Part shown: positions 1-8,162 of the stretch, one piece after another
Numbering within the stretch: position 1 is the first letter of the stretch
Layout of the letters: each line of letters opens with the position of its first letter
Assembly (NCBI RefSeq): GCF_900089455.2
Contig: NZ_LT907988.1
Location: 2,542,001 to 2,606,000, forward strand
Length of the DNA: 64,000 nucleotides
Source of the DNA: Orrella dioscoreae
Lineage (GTDB): Bacteria > Pseudomonadota > Gammaproteobacteria > Burkholderiales > Burkholderiaceae_B
Reading direction: 5' to 3'
The notes under the pieces: generated by a model
Told to the model about the DNA's origin: nothing
Database searches by the model: none
The model's input: only the letters and a program-made list of their open reading frames with translations
Made by a program: the position numbers and the translations under genes

Positions 1-2
1 CC

Positions 3-752
3 AGGATCCGTGTCGAGCGCGCCGCGCCCGCCAACCTGCCGCCCACCCGCCTGGCTTCGTATTTCGGTGGCCGCGGCGGCCCCGCGCTGGCCAAGGCGGC
101 CGGCACGGCCGACGCCGTGGTGGGCCTGCGCTCGCTGTGGGCGGATGACCCGCTCTTCCCGGTCGCGCGCCGCAGCAACATCCGCATCGTCGAGATCGAT
201 GCCGCCCGGCCGCTGGATGGCGCGCTGAATGGCATTGCGCTGCAGGGCGGCAATCCTGGCGCGCAGTTCGCCGCGCATCCGTGGCTGAGCGTCGTGAACC
301 TGGGCCGCATGGCCGATATCGTGGCCGCCGACCTGGGCCGACTGTCGCCCTCGGATGACAAGGCCATCGAGACCAACCTGGCCGCCATCAAGCGCCGCCT
401 GGTGACGCTGAACGCCCGCAGCCAGAAGGGCCTGGCCGCCGCCAGCAATGTGTCCGTGGTGAGCCTGTCCGAGCGCCTGCCCTACCTGGTGTCGGAGTTC
501 AACCTTGACCTGATCGATACCCTCGCGCACGACGACAAGGAATGGACGCCCGAGGCGCTGGCGCAGTTGACCGCCACGCTGAAGGACAACGGCGCAGCGG
601 CCGCGCTGTTGCACCGCGAGCCCACGCCCGCGCTGCGCGAGGCCATCGAGGCCGGTGGCGCCAAGGCCATCGTGCTGGCCACCGACGGCACGGACCCCGT
701 GGCAGAGCTGGAAGGCAATGCGGACCTGCTGATCAAGACGCTCGCGCCCTGA
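3..752 (+). CDS. Metal ABC transporter substrate-binding protein, C-terminal part (partial)
   Basis: The reading frame enters from the left edge, so the N-terminus and any signal peptide lie outside the window; 249 residues are visible. The segment resembles the C-terminal lobe of ZnuA/cluster A-I metal-binding proteins, which deliver zinc or manganese to an ABC importer. Supporting stretches are the LWADDPLFPVARRSNIRIVEIDA region and the closing segment DLLIKTLAP. The usual metal-ligand histidines cannot all be checked because half the protein is missing. It stops just before a hairpin at 811-834 and converges on cysE. The metal specificity is not readable, and a general solute-binding role is the alternative. 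Confidence 0.6.
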   Translation, partial: RIRVERAAPANLPPTRLASYFGGRGGPALAKAAGTADAVVGLRSLWADDPLFPVARRSNIRIVEIDAARPLDGALNGIALQGGNPGAQFAAHPWLSVVNLGRMADIVAADLGRLSPSDDKAIETNLAAIKRRLVTLNARSQKGLAAASNVSVVSLSERLPYLVSEFNLDLIDTLAHDDKEWTPEALAQLTATLKDNGAAAALLHREPTPALREAIEAGGAKAIVLATDGTDPVAELEGNADLLIKTLAP

Positions 753-810
753 TTCCGCGGGGCGGGCAAAAGCCCTGCCCTGCGCGTTCCCTCAGGCCCT
801 CAAGGCCCCG

Positions 811-834
811 ACGGCGCATCCCAGGATGCGCCGT
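811..834. terminator. Convergent hairpin between the metal-binding protein gene and cysE
   Basis: A perfect inverted repeat, ACGGCGCATC / GATGCGCCGT with a 4-base loop, sits in the short gap between two converging genes. It is followed on the plus strand by a weak T-containing stretch. A bidirectional terminator is the simplest reading. Confidence 0.55.
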
Positions 835-838
835 TGCC

Positions 839-1786
839 TTATGCGCCGTTGTCCTGCGTGGCGCCGTCGCTGATGAGCGAGGCCTGCGTGACGCTGCTGT
901 GCGCCGGAACCGAATTCGTCAGCCAGACATTGCCGCCGATGACGGAGGCGCGTCCCACGGTGATGCGGCCCAGGATGGTGGCGCCGGCGTAGATGACCAC
1001 GTCGTCTTCCAGGATGGGGTGGCGCGGCAGCCCTTTCTTCAATTCGCCGTTCTCGCTGGCGGGGAAGCGCTTGGCGCCCAGCGTGACCGCCTGGTACAGG
1101 CGCACGCGCTCACCGATGATGGTGGTTTCGCCGATCACCACGCCCGTGCCGTGGTCGATGAAGAAGCTGGCGCCGATGGTCGCGCCCGGGTGGATGTCGA
1201 TGCCGGTGTCGGCGTGGGCGATCTCCGCCACGATGCGGGCGACCAGCGGCGCGCCCAGCTTGTAGAGCTCGTGCGCCAGGCGATGGTGGATGACCGCGAT
1301 GACGCCCGGATAGCACAGCAGCACCTCGTCCACGCTGCGCGCGGCGGGATCGCCCTGGTAGGCCGCGATGACGTCGGTGTCCAGCATGACCCGCACGCGC
1401 GGCAAGGCGGCCGCGAAGGCGCTGACCAGTTCACGGGCCTGGGCCGCGATGGTTTCCGGCGCCACGGCCGAGTGCCGGGCGCCGTAGCCCAGCTCCAGGC
1501 GCACCTGGTGCGACAACTGGTCCAGCGCCTTGGCCAGTGTCAGTTGCACATAGGCGTCTTCGTTCTCCTCGCGCAGGTCGATGGGGCCCAGGCGCATGGG
1601 AAACAGCGCGCCACAGAGCAGCTCGACCGCGCAGCGCACCTGCGCCACCGAGGGAAACTCGCGCTCGCCCGAGGCGCGCATGCGCCCGCTGTGCGCGCGC
1701 CACTCCATCCGCGCATCCCGCAGTCCGTTGACGATCTGGCTCAAGCCCCAGTTCTGGGGAGTGCCGTTGACCCTGCATTCGCTCAT
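839..1786 (-). CDS. cysE: Serine O-acetyltransferase (EpsC/CysE type)
   Basis: Transfers acetyl from acetyl-CoA to L-serine, the committed step of cysteine synthesis in the cytoplasm. The 315-residue protein has the left-handed beta-helix hexapeptide fold. Around residues 200-260 it has the catalytic DIHPGATIG and DHGTGVVIGET segments typical of serine acetyltransferases. Its long N-terminal helical part matches the EpsC-like subfamily rather than the shorter E. coli CysE. The start at 1786 is chosen because AGGAG lies 9 bases upstream; an in-frame ATG at 1849 lacks such support. It is transcribed in the same direction as the nitrite operon but 146 bases behind nasR, so it may be separate. 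Confidence 0.9.
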   Translation of the reverse strand: MSECRVNGTPQNWGLSQIVNGLRDARMEWRAHSGRMRASGEREFPSVAQVRCAVELLCGALFPMRLGPIDLREENEDAYVQLTLAKALDQLSHQVRLELGYGARHSAVAPETIAAQARELVSAFAAALPRVRVMLDTDVIAAYQGDPAARSVDEVLLCYPGVIAVIHHRLAHELYKLGAPLVARIVAEIAHADTGIDIHPGATIGASFFIDHGTGVVIGETTIIGERVRLYQAVTLGAKRFPASENGELKKGLPRHPILEDDVVIYAGATILGRITVGRASVIGGNVWLTNSVPAHSSVTQASLISDGATQDNGA

Positions 1787-1932
1787 GCTGCCCTGCTCCT
1801 GTATTCCGGTCGGTCTCGGCCCGGACGGTCGGTCCAGGCAGCCTGTCATATTACCGGGCCGCGCGGCAATATGCCGGCGCAGGCTGCGTTGGCGTCAGGG
1901 TCTTTGGGCGGCCGCCTGCGGGTCATCCGCGT

Positions 1933-3207
1933 TCAGGCCTGGCCGCCCGCGCCCGCCGCCAGCACCTGGCGGGCAAATTCTTCCAGCTTCAGGCCCCGAC
2001 TCATGGCCGCCTTGCGCAGCTTGTCGTGGGCTGCCGCTTCGCTGAGCGTGTGGTGGGCCATCAGCAGTTGCTTGGCCTGCTCGATATGCTTGCGCGCATC
2101 CAGGCTGCTGCGGGCGCCCGCCAGTGCGTCGGACAAGGCCTGCAGGCGTTGCGCCTGGGCCTGCACGAGGTCCAGCAGCGAACGGGACAACTGGGGCGAC
2201 AACATCGGGCCGGCCAGGTCGGGCGCGCCCGCATCCAGGGCGTTGCCCTGCACGGTGAAAAGCACCGCCGATGCCGCCGCCGGCTCCGCCAACTGGCGAG
2301 CGAGCCGACGATGATTGTCCAGGTCATCATGCGCGCGGGCGATGCGTGCCTGGCACAGGGCCGGCAAGGCGGCGGACAGCTCGGCCTCGACCGCGCGCAT
2401 GCCGTCGATGCGGGCGGTCTGGACGTCGAACCAGATCTGCGCCAAGGCGGCATCCACGCGCGCGTCGGGCGACGTGCGGGCAGCCATGCCGCGCAACTGG
2501 CGCAGCTCGGCCTCACATGCCGCCAGTGCAGCCCAGGCTGCCTGTTGCGGCGGCTGGGCGTGGGCCAGGAAGGCCTCGAAGCAACGGTCCTGGCCGTCGA
2601 TCAGTTGCGCCAGCTGGGCATGCTGCGGCGCCGTGAAATGGCCCGCGGCAAAACCGCGCACGCCACAGGCGCGCTCCTGGCCGGCCAGTTCCTTGCCCTG
2701 CATCAGGTTGAAGAGCGCCACCAGCGCCCGCGTCACCTCGGGGTCCAAGGCGGTGTCGGCCGCGTCGAAGACCAGTCCCAGCAGTCCGTTGATCAGCCGC
2801 GTGTAGTGCGCCAGCGAGGTCTCGATGTCCAGGTCGCGCGCCAGCACGCGGCGGCGCAAGGCGGGCAGTTCGTCCAGGCGATAGAGCACATAGGCCACGC
2901 GGGTCAGCAGCCTGGCCTTGTCGGCGGTTGCCTGCGCGGCGGGATCCAGCCGTTCCAGGCCCTGCCTGAGCGCCCGCGCCTGCACGTCGGCATCGGCGGC
3001 ATACGCCAGCAGCGTTTCGCGGGCGGACGCGTGCTCGGCCGCCAGATAGACGTTCGAATAGCCGCGCTCTTTCTGCAGGGCGTGCACCAGTTCACCCGCC
3101 TGCGTGACCAGCGTGCAGACGTGCGCCAGCGCCTCGAGGCCGGTCGTCTCGGCGCGCCTGGCGGCAATGAGGTAACGCAAGGCGTCGGGCAGGGTGTGCT
3201 CGTTCAT
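1933..3207 (-). CDS. nasR: Nitrate/nitrite-sensing transcription antiterminator (NIT + ANTAR), NasR-like
   Basis: A 424-residue regulator. The first roughly 290 residues are the helical nitrate/nitrite-sensing NIT domain (LQKERGYSNVYLAAE near residues 44-58 is characteristic). The last 70 residues are an ANTAR RNA-binding domain, with the signature IEQAKQLLM followed by LRKAAMSRGLKLEEFA. In Klebsiella, NasR with this architecture binds a two-hairpin leader RNA when nitrate or nitrite is present and prevents termination ahead of the nas operon. Here the gene is the last of nirB-nirD-cobA-nasR, only 6 bases past cobA. The likely RNA target lies ahead of nirB at 6920-7011. The presumed autoregulatory loop is inference. 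Confidence 0.9.
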   Translation of the reverse strand: MNEHTLPDALRYLIAARRAETTGLEALAHVCTLVTQAGELVHALQKERGYSNVYLAAEHASARETLLAYAADADVQARALRQGLERLDPAAQATADKARLLTRVAYVLYRLDELPALRRRVLARDLDIETSLAHYTRLINGLLGLVFDAADTALDPEVTRALVALFNLMQGKELAGQERACGVRGFAAGHFTAPQHAQLAQLIDGQDRCFEAFLAHAQPPQQAAWAALAACEAELRQLRGMAARTSPDARVDAALAQIWFDVQTARIDGMRAVEAELSAALPALCQARIARAHDDLDNHRRLARQLAEPAAASAVLFTVQGNALDAGAPDLAGPMLSPQLSRSLLDLVQAQAQRLQALSDALAGARSSLDARKHIEQAKQLLMAHHTLSEAAAHDKLRKAAMSRGLKLEEFARQVLAAGAGGQA

Positions 3208-3213
3208 CGCGTG

Positions 3214-3987
3214 TCAGGCGCTGGCGCGCAGGTCCGCCCTCGTTTCCTGCGCCCTGGCCCAGGCCGCGACGTCACCGATCACCAGCACCGCCGGGCTGCG
3301 CAGGCCGAAGGCGCGCGCGTCGTCTTCCATGGCCGCCAGGCTGCTCACGCAATGCCGCTGCGCGGGTAGCGAGGCCCGTTCGATCATCGCCACCGGCGTG
3401 GCGGGCGCCATGCCCGCGGCCAGCAGATGCCCTCGCGTGGCGGGCAAGGTGGCGACGCCCATGTAGACGACCAGCGTCGCGCCGCTGGCCGCCAGGGCCT
3501 TCCAATCCGGCGCGGAATCGTCTTCGGTGTGCGCGGTGACCAGGGTGACCGCGCGCGCCACGCCGCGCAGGGTCAGCGGAATGCCGCAGTCCGTGGCAGC
3601 GGCCAGTCCGGACGTGATGCCGTTGATGATCTCGCAGGCCACGCCATGGCGAGCCAGCCATTGCTGCTCTTCCCCGCCGCGTCCGAACACACAGGGGTCG
3701 CCGCCCTTCAGGCGGGCCACCCGCCTGCCCTGCCGGGCATAGCGCAGCATCAGCCGCTGGATGAAGTCCTGCGGCGTGGACCGGCAGCCGCCGCGCTTGC
3801 CCACGCGCACGAGGCGGGCCTGCGGGCAATGGGCCAGGATCTCCGGATTGACCAGGTCGTCGACCAGCACGACCTCGGCCTCGCCGAGCGCGCGCACGGC
3901 CTTCAGCGTCAGCAGTTCCGGATCGCCCGGCCCGGCGCCGATCAGGCGCACGGGAGGATGGGGCTGGCCAGGCTTCACATGCGTCAT
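3214..3987 (-). CDS. cobA: Uroporphyrinogen-III C-methyltransferase (SUMT)
   Basis: Methylates uroporphyrinogen III twice with S-adenosylmethionine to give precorrin-2, the route to siroheme. The 257-residue protein has the two SUMT signatures: GAGPGDPELLTLKA near residue 18 and GDPCVFGRGGEE near residue 100. It is a stand-alone SUMT without the CysG dehydrogenase/ferrochelatase part. The start at 3987 has GAGGAG a few bases upstream. It lies 13 bases downstream of nirD in the operon. That placement makes sense because the NirB nitrite-reductase centre needs siroheme. Confidence 0.93.
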   Translation of the reverse strand: MTHVKPGQPHPPVRLIGAGPGDPELLTLKAVRALGEAEVVLVDDLVNPEILAHCPQARLVRVGKRGGCRSTPQDFIQRLMLRYARQGRRVARLKGGDPCVFGRGGEEQQWLARHGVACEIINGITSGLAAATDCGIPLTLRGVARAVTLVTAHTEDDSAPDWKALAASGATLVVYMGVATLPATRGHLLAAGMAPATPVAMIERASLPAQRHCVSSLAAMEDDARAFGLRSPAVLVIGDVAAWARAQETRADLRASA

Positions 3988-4000
3988 GGCGCCCTCCTCT

Positions 4001-4345
4001 TCAAGCCAGTTCCACGACGTCGCCGTGCAGCCGCGCCTCCCAGGTGCGCAGGCGCTGGCCGGCATCCTCCAGGCAGACGCCATCGCGCAGGCGGAAATGC
4101 TGCTTGTAGAGCGGCGAGGCCACCACCAGCTCACCGCCCAGGCGGCCCACGATGCCGCGGCCGATGACGTTGACGCCCGAGAACGGGTCGTGGTTGGACA
4201 CGGCATAGACCTCTGTTTCGTCGCCGGGCACGTGGAAGATCGCGACCTGTTCGCCATCGACCAGCGCCACGACGCCGGACTCGGCCACCAGATCGGCGCG
4301 GCGGCACACGGTGCGCCAGGCTCGGGACTCGTCAGGCGCCGCCAT
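4001..4345 (-). CDS. nirD: Nitrite reductase (NADH) small subunit
   Basis: Small 114-residue partner of NirB in the cytoplasmic NADH-dependent nitrite reductase that makes ammonium. The fold is Rieske-like (NHDPFSG near residue 54 and SPLYKQHF near residue 82). The Cys/His ligands of a true Rieske cluster are not present, which is normal for NirD. The ATG overlaps the nirB stop in a TGATG arrangement, so translation is probably coupled. It is followed by cobA after 13 bases. Confidence 0.93.
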   Translation of the reverse strand: MAAPDESRAWRTVCRRADLVAESGVVALVDGEQVAIFHVPGDETEVYAVSNHDPFSGVNVIGRGIVGRLGGELVVASPLYKQHFRLRDGVCLEDAGQRLRTWEARLHGDVVELA

Positions 4346-6900
4346 CACAGCACCTCCTCGACGATGGCGATCTCGCGCAGGGCCGCGGGCCTTGCCGGTC
4401 GCGGCTGGCCGCGCTCGTCCTCCATGCGGATGTCGGGATCGCCGCCCTGGGCGTTCACGAAGGTGCGGAAGCGCTTGAGTTTCTCCGGATCCGCCAGCGC
4501 ATTGGCCCATTCGCATTCATAGCGGTCGACCACCTGCTGCATCTGCGCCTCCAGCTCGGCGGCCAGGCCCAGGCTGTCCTCGATCACCACGGCCTTCAGG
4601 TAGTCCAGGCCGCCCTCCAGCGACTCGCGCCAGACCGAGGTGCGCTGCAGCTTGTCCGCGGTGCGGATGTAGAACATCAGCAGGCGGTCGATATATTGGA
4701 TCAACTTGCGGTCGTCCAGGTCCGTGGCGAACAGCTCGGCATGGCGCGGCCGCATGCCGCCGTTGCCGCACACGTACAGGTTCCAGCCGCTTTCGGTGGC
4801 GATGACGCCGATGTCCTTGCTCTGGGCCTCGGCGCATTCGCGGGTGCAGCCGGAGACCGCGAACTTCAGCTTGTGCGGCGCGCGTAGGCCCTTGTAACGA
4901 TGCTCCAGGTCCAGTGCCATCCGCACGCTGTCCTGCACGCCGTAGCGGCACCAGGTGCTGCCCACGCAGGACTTCACGGTGCGGGTCGACTTGCCATAGG
5001 CATGGCCGGTCTCGAAGCCGGCGGCGATCAGCTCGGCCCAGATGTCCGGCAACTGGTGCAGCTGCGCACCGAAAAGATCGATGCGCTGGCCGCCGGTGAT
5101 CTTCACGTACAGCGCATATGTGCGCGCGATCTCCCCGATCACGATCAGTCCCTCGGGCGTCACCTCGCCCGCCGGGATGCGCGGCACCACCGAATAGGTG
5201 CCGTTCTTCTGCATGTTCGCCATGAAGGTGTCGTTGGTGTCCTGCAGCGGCACCAGCAGCGGGTCCTGGATCGGCCGGTTCCAGCACGAGGCCAGGATGG
5301 AGCCCACCGCGGGCTTGCAGATGTCGCAGCCCACCGAGCCACGGCCGTGCCGGGCCAGCAGTTCGTCGAAGCGCTCGATGCCCTCGACGCGCACGATGTC
5401 GTAGAGCTCGCGCCGCGTGTACGCGAAGTGCTCGCACAGGCTCTTGTCCACGGCCACGCCGCGCGCGGTCAACGCGTGTTCGACCACGTTCTTCAGCAGC
5501 GCCGTGCAGCCGCCGCAACCCGTGGCGGCCTTGGTGCAGGCCTTCACCTGCGCCAGGTCGGCGCAACCGCCGTCGATGGCCGCGCTGATCGCGCCCTTGC
5601 TCACGTTGTGGCACGAGCAGATCGTGGCCGTGGCCGGCAAGGCATCGACGCCCAGCGCCGGCGCGTCGCCGCTGGCCGGCAGGATCAGGCTGGCCGGGTC
5701 GGCCGGCGGCGCAATGCCGTTCTGCACGTACTGCAGCAAGGTGTCGTAATAGCTGTTGTCGCCCACCAGCACCGCGCCCAGCACGCGCTTGCCGTCGCCC
5801 GAGACCACCAGGCGGCGATAGCTGGCCCCGGCCTCGTCGATGTAGCGATAGCTGCGCGCATCGCGGGTCGCGCCATGCGCGTCGCCCAGCGAACCCACGT
5901 CCACGCCCAGCAGCTTCAGCTTGGTCGACATGTCGGCGCCCGCGAAAGGCTGGGCGGCTTGCGCACAGAGTTGCGCGGCGACGGTGCGCGCCATCTGGTA
6001 GCCCGGCGCCACCAGCCCGAAACAGGTGCCCTGCCAGGCCGCGCATTCTCCGATGGCGTAGATGTCGGCATCGCTGCTGCGGCAATCGTCGTCCACCACG
6101 ACGCCGCCGCGCGGGCCGATCGTCAGGCCGCTGGCGCGCGCCAGGCTGTCCTGCGCGCGGATGCCCGCCGAGAACACGATGAGGTCGGTTTCCAGGTGCT
6201 CGCCGTCGGCGAAGTTCATGCGGTAGCGATAGGTTTCGCCCGCGCTGATGGACTGGGTGGCGCGCGACAGGTGCACGCCCACGCCCAGTGATTCGATGCG
6301 CGCCTTCAGCGCCTCGCCGCCCAGCTCGTCCAGCTGCACGGGCATGAGCCGCGGCGCGAACTCGACCACGTGCGCCTCCAGGCCCAGCGACTTCAAGGCG
6401 TTGGCGGCCTCCAGCCCCAGCAATCCTCCCCCCACCACGACGCCGCGTCGGGCCTGGGCGGCGGCGGCGCGGATCACGTCCAGGTCGTCCAGCGTGCGAT
6501 AGACCAGCCGCGCCGCGTCCTCGGCGCCTTCGATGACCGGCACGAAGGGATAGGAGCCCGTGGCCAGCACCAGCGCGTCATAGCGCTGTTCGCCTGCCTG
6601 CGTGTAGACCACGCGGCGCTTGCGGTCCAGCCCCAGCACCGGCGCGTCCAGGTGCAGGGACACGCCGTCCTGTTCATACAGCGCGGCCTCGCCCAGCGCC
6701 AATGATCCGGCGTCGCGGCCCGAGAAGTATTCGGACAGGTGGACGCGGTCATAGGCGCGATGCGCCTCCTCGCCATAGACGTGGATGCGCCATTGCGCCA
6801 GGGCCCCGGCGGCCACCAGCTGTTCGACGCAGTGGTGGCCCACCATGCCGTTGCCGACGATGACGAGGTCCCGGATCTCGGAGGGGGATGGACGTTGCAT
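4345..6900 (-). CDS. nirB: Nitrite reductase (NADH) large subunit
   Basis: An 851-residue siroheme enzyme that reduces nitrite to ammonium with NADH. Domain order: FAD/NAD(P)-binding oxidoreductase (residues ~10-300, GNGMVGHHC at the N-terminus and VGGGLLGLEAA for NAD); a BFD-like [2Fe-2S] region with CSCHNVSKG and CGGC; then the sulfite/nitrite reductase half. That half carries the 4Fe-4S/siroheme cysteines CVGSTWC and CTREC. The start at 6900 is supported by AGGAG upstream and by the family's usual N-terminus; an upstream in-frame ATG at 7026 would run through the leader hairpins and is rejected. Transcription appears to depend on sigma-54 and on antitermination (see 6928-7037). Confidence 0.95.
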   Translation of the reverse strand: MQRPSPSEIRDLVIVGNGMVGHHCVEQLVAAGALAQWRIHVYGEEAHRAYDRVHLSEYFSGRDAGSLALGEAALYEQDGVSLHLDAPVLGLDRKRRVVYTQAGEQRYDALVLATGSYPFVPVIEGAEDAARLVYRTLDDLDVIRAAAAQARRGVVVGGGLLGLEAANALKSLGLEAHVVEFAPRLMPVQLDELGGEALKARIESLGVGVHLSRATQSISAGETYRYRMNFADGEHLETDLIVFSAGIRAQDSLARASGLTIGPRGGVVVDDDCRSSDADIYAIGECAAWQGTCFGLVAPGYQMARTVAAQLCAQAAQPFAGADMSTKLKLLGVDVGSLGDAHGATRDARSYRYIDEAGASYRRLVVSGDGKRVLGAVLVGDNSYYDTLLQYVQNGIAPPADPASLILPASGDAPALGVDALPATATICSCHNVSKGAISAAIDGGCADLAQVKACTKAATGCGGCTALLKNVVEHALTARGVAVDKSLCEHFAYTRRELYDIVRVEGIERFDELLARHGRGSVGCDICKPAVGSILASCWNRPIQDPLLVPLQDTNDTFMANMQKNGTYSVVPRIPAGEVTPEGLIVIGEIARTYALYVKITGGQRIDLFGAQLHQLPDIWAELIAAGFETGHAYGKSTRTVKSCVGSTWCRYGVQDSVRMALDLEHRYKGLRAPHKLKFAVSGCTRECAEAQSKDIGVIATESGWNLYVCGNGGMRPRHAELFATDLDDRKLIQYIDRLLMFYIRTADKLQRTSVWRESLEGGLDYLKAVVIEDSLGLAAELEAQMQQVVDRYECEWANALADPEKLKRFRTFVNAQGGDPDIRMEDERGQPRPARPAALREIAIVEEVL

Positions 6901-6927
6901 GCTTGCTCCTGCTGCCTTCAAAACGCG

Positions 6928-6963
6928 AAAGGCGCCCTGGACCACGTGGGTCTGGGCGCCTTT
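6928..6963 (-). terminator. Leader intrinsic terminator ahead of nirB
   Basis: On the nirB mRNA strand a stem of AAAGGCGCCC pairing with GGGCGCCUUU encloses a second short stem (GACC/GGUC). It is followed by UUUCGCGUUUU, about 20 bases before the nirB ribosome-binding site. A strong hairpin plus a U-rich tail inside a 5' leader is what a regulated terminator looks like. NasR is the expected antiterminator because it is encoded in the same operon. Confidence 0.75.
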
Positions 6964-6988
6964 GCCGGGTACTGCTCCGTGAGGGATG

Positions 6989-7011
6989 TGCCGCGCGTCC
7001 TTGCGCGGGCA
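6989..7011 (-). promoter_or_regulatory. ANTAR-type hexaloop hairpin (P1) of the nirB leader
   Basis: The transcript folds CCGCGC-AAGGAC-GCGCGG, a perfect 6-bp stem that extends to UG/CA past one bulged C, with a six-base loop. ANTAR proteins recognise hexaloops with A at position 1 and G at position 4, and AAGGAC fits. It begins almost exactly at the predicted sigma-54 transcription start. A second, weaker hexaloop candidate (AAAGGC, 3-bp stem) overlaps the 5' arm of the terminator, as a competing P2 should. That second element is tentative. Confidence 0.65.
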
Positions 7012-7021
7012 TGAACTGACA

Positions 7022-7037
7022 AGCAAGTCGCGTGCCA
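7022..7037 (-). promoter_or_regulatory. Sigma-54 (-24/-12) promoter of the nirB operon
   Basis: The minus strand reads TGGCAC-GCGAC-TTGCT, a full match to the sigma-54 consensus TGGCAC-N5-TTGCW. It puts the start of transcription near 7011-7012, immediately before the hexaloop hairpin. Sigma-54 with an NtrC-type activator is how nitrogen-assimilation operons such as Klebsiella nasF are driven. The activator itself is not in this window. Confidence 0.8.
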
Positions 7038-7089
7038 GACTTGCCAGCCAGACAGGACGGTAGGCCTGCCGGGGCCGTTATCCTCCCGT

Positions 7090-7118
7090 TGGTGCACGCC
7101 AGAGGGCGTTGCGCACCA
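7090..7118. promoter_or_regulatory. Inverted repeat upstream of the sigma-54 promoter, possible enhancer site
   Basis: TGGTGCACGCC and GGCGTTGCGCACCA form an interrupted dyad about 80-105 bases upstream of the predicted nirB start, the usual distance for an NtrC-like enhancer. The halves contain GGTGC/GCACC as in NtrC sites, but their orientation is reversed relative to the standard TGCACC-N5-GGTGCA. The assignment is therefore weak. Confidence 0.35.
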
Positions 7119-7257
7119 GCATGGGGCATGCCTGCCTGCCGTTCTGTTAGGCTAGACAGCGGTGGGCCATCCTTTGGGCGGGCCTGCCTTTCGTTTTTTC
7201 GGCGCGCCTGCCTGCGCGCCCTTGTGTCATCCGCCCTGCCTGCCGTTGTGCCCCCGA

Positions 7258-8148
7258 ATGATGTCCGACGCTTCCACCGCCCCCTCCTCGCCCTCCCGCT
7301 CCGCCGCAGGCATCCTCTGCGTCGTCGCGGGCATCTGCAGCCTCAGCATGAGCGACAGCCTTGCGAAGTGGCTGGGCGAGGCGTATGCCCCCATCCAGCT
7401 GCTGTTCCTGCGCGGCGCCTTCGCGCTGCCGGTGGTGGCCTTGCTGGTGGTCTGGATGGGTGGTCGCCGGGCGCTGCGCACCCGCCACCTGGGCATCCAC
7501 GCGATGCGCGGCGCCATCAACGTCGCCAGTGCCTGCGGCTTCTACTTCAGCCTGACCCTGCTGCCCCTGGTGGAAGCCACGGCCATCATCTTCGCCGCGC
7601 CGCTTTTCGTGACGCTGCTGTCGGTGCTGGTGCTGCGCGAAGACGTCGACCTGCGCGGCTGGATCGCCGTGCTGGCGGGCTTCCTGGGCGTGCTGGTGGT
7701 GGTGCGGCCCGGCATGGCGGGTTTCCAGCCGGCGGCCTTGCTGCCCCTGGCGGGCGCCGTGGGCTACGCGGTGATGATGGTCAGCGCGCGCCGCATCGGC
7801 GCGCAGGAAAGCATGTTGACCACGACCTTCTACATCGCCGCGGCGCAGGCCGTCATCAGCCTGCCTTGGCAGCCCTGGTATTGGACCCCGGTGCAGGCCG
7901 AGCACCTGCCCGGCCTGCTGGGGATCGCGCTGTGCAGCACGCTGGGCCTCACGCTGATCACCCAGGGCTTTCGCATCGCGCCCGCCTCGGTCGTGGCGCC
8001 CTTCGACTACACGGGCCTGCTGTGGGCCACGCTGTTCGGCTGGCTGTTCTGGCGCGAACTGCCCGACACCTGGGCCTATATCGGCGCCGCGTTGATCGCG
8101 GGCAGCGGGATCTATATCGCCTTGCGCGAATCCCGCCGCGCGAAGTAA
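7258..8148 (+). CDS. EamA/DMT-family transporter
   Basis: A 296-residue inner-membrane protein with about ten hydrophobic segments arranged as two EamA repeats, the drug/metabolite transporter fold. The N-terminal segment SMSDSLAKWLGEAYAPIQLLFLRG and the paired helices after residue 150 fit. Two adjacent ATGs (7258 and 7261) are both possible; longer upstream starts would add a cysteine/proline-rich stretch that does not look like protein. It diverges from nirB and converges with the sugar dehydrogenase. Substrate and direction of transport cannot be read; export of metabolites or amino acids is typical of the family. Confidence 0.85.
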   Translation: MMSDASTAPSSPSRSAAGILCVVAGICSLSMSDSLAKWLGEAYAPIQLLFLRGAFALPVVALLVVWMGGRRALRTRHLGIHAMRGAINVASACGFYFSLTLLPLVEATAIIFAAPLFVTLLSVLVLREDVDLRGWIAVLAGFLGVLVVVRPGMAGFQPAALLPLAGAVGYAVMMVSARRIGAQESMLTTTFYIAAAQAVISLPWQPWYWTPVQAEHLPGLLGIALCSTLGLTLITQGFRIAPASVVAPFDYTGLLWATLFGWLFWRELPDTWAYIGAALIAGSGIYIALRESRRAK

Positions 8149-8162
8149 CAGGCCCTAGCCCG

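Noticed and set aside
542-2314. 590-residue open frame on the plus strand over cysE and nasR
   Set aside because: It lies antisense to two well-supported genes, is low-complexity Arg/Ala/Gly/His-rich and resembles no family; a GC-rich shadow frame.
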